64,000 bases of DNA from Neurospora intermedia (taxonomy: Eukaryota > Ascomycota > Sordariomycetes > Sordariales > Sordariaceae), in NCBI GenBank assembly GCA_037102815.1, contig BTPP01000002.1, positions 62,001 to 126,000 on the forward strand. The letters are read 5' to 3'. Shown in pieces: positions 25,367 to 34,735 of this stretch. Each line of letters begins with the position of its first letter. The first letter of the stretch is position 1. Below the pieces are notes generated by a model. It had not been told where the DNA came from and ran no database searches. It saw nothing but the letters and a program-made list of their open reading frames with translations. The translations under genes and the position numbers were made by a program.

Positions 25367-25875
25367 ACTCTAAAATCTCAAGTGTAACAGAATAACTAAC
25401 AATTTATACCCCCATCCAGTACCAGCACCTTCGGCTCAATCTCCTCCGCTTCCGACCCGGCTATTGCGTGGTCGCCTTGCCCGGCCTACAAGATCACAAA
25501 GGCGGCTTTGAATGCTCTGACTGTCCAATATGCGCTGGAGTATCAGAACAAGGGCTTTTCCTTCATTGCTCTCTGCCCTGGGGTACGTCCATGTCCTTTT
25601 CTTCGACAAATCATGTGGATGTGCTTGTGCATGGGAGGTGACTGACATTGATTTGTAAACAGTGGCTAAAGACAGATCTCGGCAGCCAGATGGCTGATCT
25701 GACAACCGAGGAGGGTGCCAAAGCCTCGTTGGACATTATCCTGACACCTGGACAGGTGTACAATGGAAAGTTCCCCATGATCAAGGTCAAGGGCTGGGAG
25801 ACCCAGGAGGAGGCTGCGTCCCATGGCGGATATGCTGGAAAGAACGTGTATGATGGCCGTAACATTCCCTGGTAA
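24766..25875 (+). CDS. Short-chain dehydrogenase/reductase (C-factor/sniffer-like)
   Basis: Four exons (24766..25100, 25212..25319, 25420..25582, 25663..25875) give 272 aa with all junctions in frame. The Rossmann motif TGASRGLG is at the N-terminus, NNAAI follows at about residue 89, and the catalytic set is Ser in the STFGSISS segment, Y171 and K175 (YKITK). CPGWLKTDL after the active site is typical of the single-domain classical SDRs that resemble bacterial C-factor and insect sniffer carbonyl reductases. It is a cytosolic NAD(P)(H) oxidoreductase. As the last gene before the housekeeping block it may belong to the polyketide cluster or merely border it. The second intron is unusual in containing a run of 35 cytosines. 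Confidence 0.92.
25332..25366 (+). repeat. Homopolymer (C)35 inside an SDR intron
   Basis: Thirty-five consecutive C residues lie between the donor at 25320 and the acceptor at 25419. The true length may be misassembled. Confidence 0.95.
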
Positions 25876-26224
25876 AGGACTGTGGTGGAATATGGATCCT
25901 GTAAACAAACCTCAGCCAGTCAGCCAATCAAATTGCCTGAAGTTGCAATGCTCATTTTCATACCAAGCGATACCGTCAAGTATCTTTGAGCAGCAAGCTG
26001 ATACCTATGTCTTGGGGAAGACTCCGCAGCAGTTGCTCGGGTAGGAAACAAATGAGATGTGACCTGGACAGAAAGATGTAACGCCTGGGGAAACTGAGGT
26101 TGGAAGTAGTGCCTTCAAAAAAAAAAGAACCGGGAAGCCACATTCCGCCTCGTACAATAACACACGCTTTTTTTTCTTCTAGAATACCCAAAACAAAGGG
26201 GAACAATCGCTGATTCTTTACCCA
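25876..26224. other. Convergent spacer (SDR and SulP 3' ends)
   Basis: No gene seen. It contains A-rich and T-rich tracts consistent with opposing 3' UTRs. Confidence 0.5.
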
Positions 26225-28697
26225 TCACTCCTCCTGTTCCACCTCCGTCATCTTCAACGCTTCTCCAACATCGCTTACAAAGTGTCCTTCACCACCGACC
26301 AAGTCCACAATCCCGCTCCTCTTCATCATCTTCCACACCTCACTGTCCTTGCCTCCGGGGACTCGACTAAAGAAGACCCTCACGCCCCTTTCTCTATAAC
26401 CCCTGACAATCTCCTCCAGCACCTGCGTCCCGCTCCCATCCATGCTTGTCACTCCATGGACATCAAAAATGATGTTTTTGTTACTGTCTTCTTGCCTCAA
26501 TCTGGGCAGGGCAGGATGGGCCTCGTTTGTTCCGTAGCGCTCCAGTCTTCTCAGCCTTGACTTGAGTTCGCCGGTGTTGGCAAACGTCAAGGGCTCGGGG
26601 ATCTTCACAATGAGACAGCCCTCAATGAACTCCAAGCGGTCGGGGGAGTCAGTGAAGAACTCTGCGTTCTCGAACCGGTTGGTGCCGGGGATGCGCCCCA
26701 GGATCTGGATCCGCGGGCGGGTGGCGTTGCGAATGACTTGGAGCAGAGAGAGACCGACGCCGATGGCCATGCCGAGAGTCAAAGAGAAGAAAATGGTGGA
26801 GAGAAGGATGATGGCCATGAGGGCGAGCTCGGGCCAAGCGCGCAGGCGCAGGAAAAAGGTGATATCGTGCGGGCATTCTTCGATCAGGGACCAGGCTACG
26901 ACGCTGATGAGGGCCGAGAGGACGGGTTTCTGTGACGAGTTAGTACAATATCAAGAGAAGGGAGAGCCGTCCTTGAATGGAACCGCCGAGAAAAATACTT
27001 ACCGGAAGATAGTAAAGATAGGGAAGGAGGAACAAGATGGTGAACAAGGTCAAGAGGCTGAGGAGGATCGAGCTCATAGGCGTCTTTCCACCAGTAGCTT
27101 TGTTGACCTTGCTCCTCCCGTACCCTCCAAAGGCAGGTAAGCTCATGAAGCATCCGCCAACAAAGTTTGCCACGCCCAGAGCCACCAGTTCCCTGTTTGC
27201 GCTCAGCTGAATCCCAGCAAACGGCTCGCTGCTCGAGAGACTCTTGGCCGCGACCGAACTCTCAAAGAACCCAAGCAGAGCAATCAGAAACGACGTGCCC
27301 ATCGTGTCCCTTATGAGTTGCATATTGCTAGGCTGGAACGGCCATCTGAACTTGAAGGTCTGATGACTCGCCGCCTCCACTGTCCCCAACACCGCAACGC
27401 CCTTTTTATCCCACTGGAACCAATATGCCAAGAAGGATGTCAGAACCACGACCAAGAAACGATCCGGCACGTATGCAACTCCCGGGTACCTTGGCTGCAT
27501 CCGCCTCTTGATCTCCCTGCAAACCATGATCACCACAAAGCTCGCACCGGCCACCACCGCTGTCAGCTTATGTACCTTATCCAAGTTTTCAAGGATGAAC
27601 CGCAGCTTCTCCACCGAGCTCCCGTGTCCGATGCCGGGGTGCTTCGCGACAAGATGGTTCAAGCCCAGCTCCGGGATGAGCTGATCAACTGCGATGACTA
27701 CACCAATTGCAGAGATAAACCCTCTCAAGAACGGCCTCGACAAGACACTATCCAAGAAGCCCAATCTCGCCACGCCAGCAGCAAAGACCATCGCGCCGGC
27801 CATGCCGGCAACGATTCCACATATCTTGGCATGAAGCACCCTGTCTTCGTCGCCTCCTCTTCCCAGGTCGACACTAGATTTCACCGCCGCGCCCACCAAG
27901 AGACTGCCAGCTGCTTCGGGGCCAACGATTAGAGCGGGGCATGACCCCAATAGCGCGTATATGAGCGGATTCCAGACGAAAGAGTACAGGCCGTTGATAG
28001 CAGGGACGTGTGCAAGGTTATCGGCCAAGGAGAGAGCCATGGGGACATACATCCCTGCGACTGTCAAGGCGGCAATGAAGTCGCCTTTGAAGTAGGACCA
28101 ACTGTATTCACGAGCCCAGACTAGGACGGGGAGGTAGTAAGAGAGGTACATGCCGGGGGTGTCCTTAACACCATGACGACGGGCCAGATCTCTCGAGGTG
28201 TGCATTTTCTGGGTGGTGATGTGAGAGGAGATCTGGCGCTTCCAGCTCTTTCGCTTGTGTTTGGGTTTTCCTGCTGCTGGCCCTTCGCCGTTGGGCGACT
28301 CGGAGTTGTAGGGAGAGAAATCGAGATCGGTGTCGGTGGGTGCGTCAAACGGGAAGCCGGGAAGCGAGTCGGCGTGACTAGCGTTGCTGGGGCTCACGGT
28401 TCGGGCATCGGTAAAGGTGCCGTGGCCGCGCTCTTGGGAGAGGAGGCCAGTTCTCTCGTTCGGAGTAACTGAGCGGACAGTATTGTCATTACTGGGCCCA
28501 GCGCCGCTATCTTCATCGCCGTCGCGCTCAAAGTCCGAGGTCGAGCTGTATGATGACGAGACAGTGTAGCTCTGCCGGAGACCGCTGGGATGGGCTGGGG
28601 CGTGGTCGTGGGTCGGCCCCGTTGATGCCTGCGCATTAGGCGGGTGCGAGTTCAACGGCCCAGCGATAGAGCGCATCGAGGAAGGTCGGGAGGGCAT
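26225..28697 (-). CDS. SulP/SLC26 anion transporter with C-terminal STAS domain
   Basis: Two exons, complement(26225..26929, 27003..28697), give 799 aa; the 73-bp intron (GTAAGT...CAG) joins YYLP to KPVLSAL. A polar, Ser/Pro-rich N-terminal tail of about 185 residues precedes the transporter core, which opens with YLSYYLPVLVWAREYSW and contains GDFIAALTVAGMYVPMALS, ALIVGPEAAGSLLVG and ANFVGGCFMSLPAFGG, the hallmark region of SulP carriers. The last about 160 residues form a STAS domain (IIFDVHGVTSMDGSGTQVLEEI). The long tail and the AHVPAINGLYSF segment recall the fungal vacuolar branch that includes yeast Vsb1 rather than the plasma-membrane sulfate permeases; that placement is from memory and needs a tree. 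The transported ion is therefore left open. Confidence 0.9.
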
Positions 28698-28745
28698 ATT
28701 CGCGGCCCTTGGTGATCGGATCCGATCGATTCAAAGTGCGTGTGT

Positions 28746-28775
28746 TGTCGTCGTCGTCGTCGTCGTCGTCGTCGT
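28746..28775. repeat. (TCG)n trinucleotide microsatellite
   Basis: About ten TCG units, some 50-80 bp before the SulP start codon, probably in the 5' UTR. Confidence 0.9.
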
Positions 28776-29079
28776 GGTAAGCCTCGGAAGCTTGTAGGAC
28801 TCGGTCGCTATGGCGAATACATCGGTCGGTCGGGATGGCAGCCGTGGGTTTGATGGCCCGGTGTCGTCGTCTAATGTCTGTTGCTGGGTCGGTCGATGGA
28901 GAAGATTGAATATACAAGCCCAACACAGCTGACGTACACTACTCAAACCCTGATCACTCACAACCAGGTCAGTCGGAGACCACGGAGTGAAAAACCGAAG
29001 TGGGAGATGGTACTTACTTTACCTAAAAGTTACAAATTGTTTTGTTTGGGAAATGGCTTGGCTGCCAGTGCGGTCTGCT

Positions 29080-29115
29080 GCGGTGCGATGCGGTGCGATG
29101 CGGTGCGATGCGGTT
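29080..29115. repeat. 10-bp tandem repeat (CGGTGCGATG)
   Basis: Three perfect copies plus a partial unit in the SulP upstream region. Confidence 0.9.
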
Positions 29116-29638
29116 GGCCATTGGTGCGGGGGACGTCACAGGCCCCTCCAAAAAAAGAACCCCCCTTGTAACTTGGAGGATCTAGGTGTAGGGGTCTGGA
29201 CCAGCTGACCAAGTCATGTTTTTGACCTCCAGTCTAAAACCATGGTTTCGAAGTGTTGGAGGCGAGTCACTGACACATCGATCTGGATGTCCGGGCATCT
29301 GGCTGTCAAGGGTCCTAATCGAGATCGGCCCCACAAGGCTACGGTGCCCGGGCCGCCGGACGGGACCTGGCCCGACATTGAGGCGGGACCACAGCCGGAC
29401 CTCGTCCTTAACCCTAACCCGAATGGCCTCTTAGACGCTTCTTCCATCTCATCGGTCATGCTTGTCACTCTTGTAGCTCTTCTCTGTCACTGGATAAATG
29501 TTCATTGTTCCATACTCCTACTCGATACATCGTGCCTTTGAAGTGATTGATCCCTACCACCAAAGCATCTGAATGTCAGGCCTCTCACCGGGACCAAAAT
29601 GCTCCTCTTGTCGCTCCCAATTCGACATTCATCTCGCT

Positions 29639-30074
29639 TTATAATGCCCCTTCACCCTCCAGCTTCCGCACAACTCTCACAAATTCGTCAACTGCCATTT
29701 ATCAGCTTTTTTGTTTCTAACCTCAAGTTCCATGTAACGGAAGAGGCCACGCTTATGGTAAAGAAGGGAAGCCTACAATCCATCTCCCTCCCCGTGTCCA
29801 CCCCACAATCATTGCACGCCCTCTCGAGTTGCTTAGCATCCAGCGTCCGTCCACCAAGTGCCTGAACAGCCGTCACGGCCTCGCGGACCGAGAGCGTGTT
29901 ATCGCCGTCGCGATCTCCTGACTGGAAGGCATTACGGAGGTCGTCTTGGGATGCCTAGTAACAGTTGGAATTGGATAGTTGTCAGTAGAGGTAGAAGATT
30001 GGAGCTAGCTGGAGGGATGAAGGTGGGGTCAAGCGAACTGGTAAGTGACGGAAAGCGGTTTGACATCTCACCAT
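29639..30074 (-). CDS. Calmodulin-like EF-hand mini-protein
   Basis: A spliced gene hidden by its small exons: complement(29639..29691, 29777..29954, 30072..30074), 77 aa. The first intron (GTGAGA...TAG, 117 bp) follows directly after the ATG, a position also known in calmodulin genes. The second (GTAGGC...CAG, 85 bp) joins VDTGREMD to FDEFVRVVRK. The first EF-hand loop is canonical: DRDGDNTLSVRE has Asp at positions 1, 3 and 5 and Glu at 12. The second (GVDTGREMDFDE) lacks the first Asp and is probably weak. The protein is thus one EF-hand pair, half of calmodulin. The frame stays open upstream of the ATG, so extra N-terminal exons with more EF-hands cannot be excluded. It probably acts as a cytosolic Ca2+ sensor; partners are unknown. 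Confidence 0.75.
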
Positions 30075-30781
30075 ATTGTCGGAAAGATAGGATCTGCTGG
30101 ACCGGTCAGCACAGGTAGGCGCAGCAATGATGTGTGGAAACCAAAAGCAAATGTGAGGATGTAGCTGAAACTCAAGAAACCGAGGGGCAGCGAGGGAATG
30201 CCGACCTTATACCAATACCACGCAGAGGGGTTCATCTCTCAATTCAGAAGCCAGTCCTTCGGGTATCATGGTAGCAAGAAATGTCGCATACAGCTGAGAG
30301 ATGCTTTGAACATCATTGGGCCACTCCATCCCAATTATGACTTGTGGCTGGCTGTTAGCAACATCGGGCGCAACATTGGACGAATCTGGACCAAGTAGGA
30401 ACCATGGAAACTAAAGAGAAAGGTGGTAACCAAGAAGTTGACTACTAATCTATCATCGCTAAAGCTGCCTTCCTTACAACACCAATACTGTAGTCATGTG
30501 ACGCTTGATAAAGAAGTGGGTGGTCTCGACAACCGCGCTATATGCTCTGATACGCAACATGATGCAGTGGCTTGCTGCACCACTGCAAAGTATGTGCCAG
30601 AGAAAGGTGAAAAATCGACGCCCTTCCCAGAAGTGCAGATTCCTCTTGAAGAACAGGGAACGCTTCAAGTCCCACGTTAAAAGATTCAAAAACACCACCC
30701 TCTCTCAAAAGTGCAGCTAGAACCACATAGGGGGCCCAGCTTGCTTTTTACTCTAATGTTATTACACGCCATTTCGCCACC
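30075..30781. other. Spacer between EF-hand gene and CDP-diacylglycerol synthase
   Basis: No additional gene supported. Upstream exons of the EF-hand gene, if any, would lie here. Confidence 0.4.
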
Positions 30782-32361
30782 TTAATGATTAGTCAAGGAC
30801 TTTTCGATGGCATTGACAATCTAAAACCAATGTTAGTCAATCAATAATGGGTCACCAACCGGCACAGGAAACAGGCTAAGCACTTACCGAAGAATCAATA
30901 GCGTTGTGGTTGACCAGATACTTTGCAATGAAAAGCAACAACTTCTTATGGTCGTCAATAGTCAGCCGAGTCGCCACAATCTCCAACACCTCGTCGAAAT
31001 CGACCTTGGACTGCGCAATGAACGTATGGTAGTAGATGTAGGCGAAGAAGCCCATGATGAACTGGCAGTCCATGCGATCGGTAATACCGCCATGGCCCGG
31101 AATCGAGTGGCCAAAGTCTTTGATCTTGAACGTGCGCTTAAGACCCGAAGCAAAGAAGCCACCGAACGGCGCAATCAGCGAAGCGAACGTGGCCCAAAAG
31201 AAGGTGTGGATCTGCATCGGCGCCATGGTGATGCTAAAGCGCGTCTTGGTGGGGAAGAATAGCAACTCGGGCATGGTCCAGGTCTGGGGGATGAAAACCG
31301 GGTTGGGCTCGCAATCCAGCCCGGTAAAGATGTTGGCGCCCAGGTCATTAGCAGGGCAGATGAAGAAGCGGGAGCGCATCAGGATATGGGTGAGTAGAAT
31401 GCCGAAGAGGACGGTCATGACCCAAGCGCCCAGGAAACCCTCCACCGTCTTCTTGGGAGACAACTTGATCAGCTGGGTACGGCCAAAGGTGATGCCGCAG
31501 ACGTAGGCAAAGATGTCGTTGGTGATGACGAGGGCGGCGGGGAGGAAGAACCAGATCAGGCCGTCGAAGACATTGTTCATGATAAAGTGCGACTGGCCGA
31601 CAATGAGGAACAGGGCCATGTGCGCCCAGACGAACTGGGTGAACTGGAACTTGAGGTGGCCGCCCTTGAGAGTGCTGACAAAGAAGACGAAGCCTGGAGC
31701 AGAATTCTGTTAGCTTGGTCTTTGCCTCCAAGGAGAGAAGGAGCTGCGCATACCAACGACGTAAAGGGTGAAACAGATGAAGCGGTGGTGGGTAGCCAGC
31801 GGCAGGAGGACTCTATCGACCATGACAATATGCTTGAAGTAGTAAATGACGGTTTCGCCGTGTAGAAAGTACATGGCTACCGCCAGCCAGTACCAATTCA
31901 AGCTCTTGGTAGACTGAATGTCCCGGGCGCGACTAGCTCCGCTCGAGATGGCAATAACCTCTTTGAAGGAGATGATCTGGACGGCCGTGATGATAACGAC
32001 AATGTAGATGTGGCCCATGAAGAGGGCGGCGAAGAAGCCAGCAATCATGACGAAGGTCCATAGGGTGCGCTCGATGAAGTTGGCCTTTTTCTTTTCGTAA
32101 TCGGAAAGCTGCTGGCTGTCGCCGGCATCCTTTGATTTCTGGAGTGGACAAATTGTTAGCCGAGACTGCACAAGCAACAACATGGCAGAGCTCCGAGGTG
32201 GGCATGATGGCAGCAGCGCATAACATGTGTAAGATAGGTACCTCTTGGATATTCGCGAGCGCCCTTGTCTTGGATGGGGAGCTCTCTTCGCTGGCCTCGC
32301 TCATGCTGCTGCGACGGCCGCTGTGGGGGAACTTAACCCCGCGACGAGACCGGCCTGTCAT
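30782..32361 (-). CDS. CDS1: CDP-diacylglycerol synthase (phosphatidate cytidylyltransferase)
   Basis: Four exons, complement(30782..30820, 30888..31693, 31754..32138, 32242..32361), give 449 aa, close to the length of the yeast enzyme. The last exon is only 13 codons (IVNAIEKSLTNH) and all phases match. ATG 32361 starts a polar N-terminus; a TTG 33 bp upstream is not used. About eight membrane segments are visible (for example FVMIAGFFAALFMGHIYIVV). The CTP-transferase signature is complete at 351-377: SGLKRTFKIKDFG followed by PGHGGITDRMD, including the metal-binding Asp residues. The enzyme makes CDP-diacylglycerol from CTP and phosphatidic acid in the ER and feeds phosphatidylinositol, phosphatidylserine and cardiolipin synthesis. 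It is essential in yeast. Nothing unusual is seen. Confidence 0.96.
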
Positions 32362-33164
32362 GGCGGTCGTATGTGTATAGCCCAAGATATGCAATCGGGG
32401 GAGTAGTGGCGGTTGCTATCGCGATGCGTATGGCACTATGCGCAGGTCTTTGATTGCACGCGAGTGGAAGGAGTTCCGTTGTCGTGGTCCTTGGTGGCAG
32501 AGGACAGCGAGATGCCTGGTGTTCGGGGGACGGAGTCAGCAAAGACGGACGGGAAGATATCGATGGGGTCCGTCGTGGAGCAGTCAGTGTGGACTGCAGT
32601 GGATGGGGGAGAGTCCACCTTGGCGTTAATGGGCCGGCTCGAGTCGTGATGCTGGAAGTTCCTAGCGTACTTATGTCGAGGCTCGGTTTTGCAGCAAGGC
32701 GACAGCGCCCCAATACTGTAAGTAATGGAAGGTGGTCGAGATGGTGATGCCGTGGTGATGATGATAAGTAATGATGATGCCTTGCAGACAGACGGGACCA
32801 ATGTTAGGTAGGCAAGGTAAGGTATCGATGTGTCCGTCCGTCTTCCCTGATCGTCGGTTCCAACTTTTTTTTCTGTCCCAAAGTGGAATTTGCTGGACTG
32901 GAGCCAGCAGATTGCGATTGTTGGGACGGGACGACGGGACCAGGAAGCACGACTGAGAAAGCGCGGAGGAGCCACGGCCAAGCATCATCCAGCACTAACA
33001 CCCGCTAGCAGCCCAGAGTACGGTGGCCCAAGTGTGCCTTGGGTCGTTTATAAAATTGGTCCAAGCTCCCATCTGTAGCCAGCTGTTGGCCATTTTATAT
33101 CAACGCCTCTACCATACTTACAAAATTCAATACTCACGCCCAGACCTTGAACTTTGACTTCAAC

Positions 33165-33330
33165 CTTTCTAGCTTCCTTCCTCTCTTCTTTCTTACCTCT
33201 CTTCCTTCTTTTTCTTCTTTCTTTTTTTTTACCCCCCTTTCTTTTCTCCTTCCCTTTTTCGCCTTCGTATTCTTCTTTTCCTTTTCTTCTTGTTCTTCTT
33301 ATCTTTTTCTTTCTTGACTTTTGGCCCCGG
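33165..33330 (+). repeat. Pyrimidine-rich tract (about 165 bp)
   Basis: Almost only T and C on the + strand, just before a run of G. On the other strand it reads as a spurious Lys/Glu/Arg-rich ORF. Confidence 0.85.
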
Positions 33331-33335
33331 CGCGG

Positions 33336-33336
<1 letters not shown>

Positions 33337-33368
<32 letters not shown>
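33337..33368 (+). repeat. Homopolymer (G)32
   Basis: Thirty-two consecutive G residues; the length may be uncertain in the assembly. Confidence 0.95.
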
Positions 33369-33369
<1 letters not shown>

Positions 33370-33493
33370 GGAGAAGAGAGAGCGGGGTCTATTTGCATTG
33401 TCACCTTACCCCAACTCAAAAATTTGGAGAACCAATTGCAGGGTCCATTTGCACTACTACCTAAAGATTTGGTAAAGCAAACCTCCCGGTCTG

Positions 33494-33623
33494 GAAGCAA
33501 TGAAGCAATGAAGTAATGAAGTAATGAAGCAATAAGAGTTGATGGGAGTTAATGGGAGTCAATGGGAGTCAATGGGAGTTGATGGGAGTCAATGGGAGTT
33601 GATGGGAGTCAATGGGAGTTGAG
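33494..33623. repeat. Two adjoining minisatellites (8-bp and 10-bp units)
   Basis: About five 8-bp units of GAAG(C/T)AAT are followed by about nine 10-bp units of the type GGGAGTCAAT/GGGAGTTGAT that differ at two positions. Confidence 0.9.
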
Positions 33624-34735
33624 GGTAACTTTGCAGGAGATGGCTTATCAAGGTTATTTTAGCATAAGGATTTGGAAACCACCCCCCAGTGCAAGCCTAA
33701 TGCTTGCAGCTGGTTAGACTTTAAGTTTTTAGAACTTTTGGATAAACGACCCAAGGCACACTTGGGCCACCGTACCAGAGCGAGCCAACAAGCGGTGCTA
33801 CCTGTGCTACCGAAGTGGAACGGTGTCGACGCCGAGGGACGTGCTACGTCAATGTGGCTGAGCTTTGTCCATCCGTGCACAGGGATTGGTCATATGGAGG
33901 ACGAGGAAGTGGCTGGTTATTAACTTGGTAGTAAGTAAGCTGAGCCTTGTCAGACTCGCGCAGTTCAAGGAAAGGCCGTCTTCACACAGCGAGGCAATCA
34001 CGACGACCAGTCAGGTGCATCACCTGGTCATGAAAAGATTTTCTCTTCCAAGCTGATCTCCGCGATCCCCCAAGTTCCCTGCCAAAATATCCTAGAAAGC
34101 TCCTGTTAGGTGTGCGGTTATACAAGTACCACACAGCGGGAATCTACGCCCTGAATGTGGCTTGACCTTTCCACCCAAAATCACATGCGTTGAGAGGAAC
34201 GCTCCCGATTTCACTTCCCTTTCGTCTCGCAGCTGTCCATCACCCAATCATTGACCGCATGTGAACTGAAGAGTCCCGCTACTACCCCACAAAGGCAGGA
34301 TGCTGGAAGGGTACGTACACGACCTGTCAAAGGCCAACGCAACCGCGACATCCATGGACAATTAGACTTCCATTGGGTTTGGCTGACTACCTATTTCTCA
34401 ATCTTTTCCTTGAACCCCTGGCCGCTTTTTGTCCATTTCTGTTGGGGATTCTGTCTATGTACCTCTAGTATTAAGGGGGCTTTGTTACCAGGCACATATT
34501 TGTACAGTACATAGCAGTAGATCATTCATACCCTAACCCTGGTTTTCTTTCTGTCGTTTTCACAACCCGCCTTCTCCTGTCGGCTGTTGCCTGCCTGTTG
34601 CCATGGCGCCATTCCCAAACAGGCTGAATGACAACATTGAACCCATCCCCATGTTCTAATTTTCCTTCTCGATCCGCGTAGACCGCGACATGCTCGGCGG
34701 GCTCATGGCCATGACCAGGCGCATGCTCGCCCACC

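Larger units (their letters stand above)
28698..29638. other. Spacer upstream of the SulP gene
   Basis: No gene seen. Two simple repeats lie in the SulP 5' flank, at 28746-28775 and 29080-29115. Confidence 0.5.
32362..34735. other. 2.4 kb divergent spacer between CDS1 and UvsD-like gene
   Basis: No gene supported. The stretch holds a pyrimidine-rich tract, a 32-G homopolymer and short tandem repeats, all listed separately. Confidence 0.5.

Noticed and set aside
33048-33500. Lys/Glu/Arg-rich 150-codon ORF on the minus strand
   Set aside because: It is produced by the pyrimidine-rich tract and the G32 run; no gene evidence.
33494-33623. Possible CRISPR-like array
   Set aside because: The 8-10 bp units are directly tandem, without spacers, in a eukaryotic genome; this is a minisatellite.
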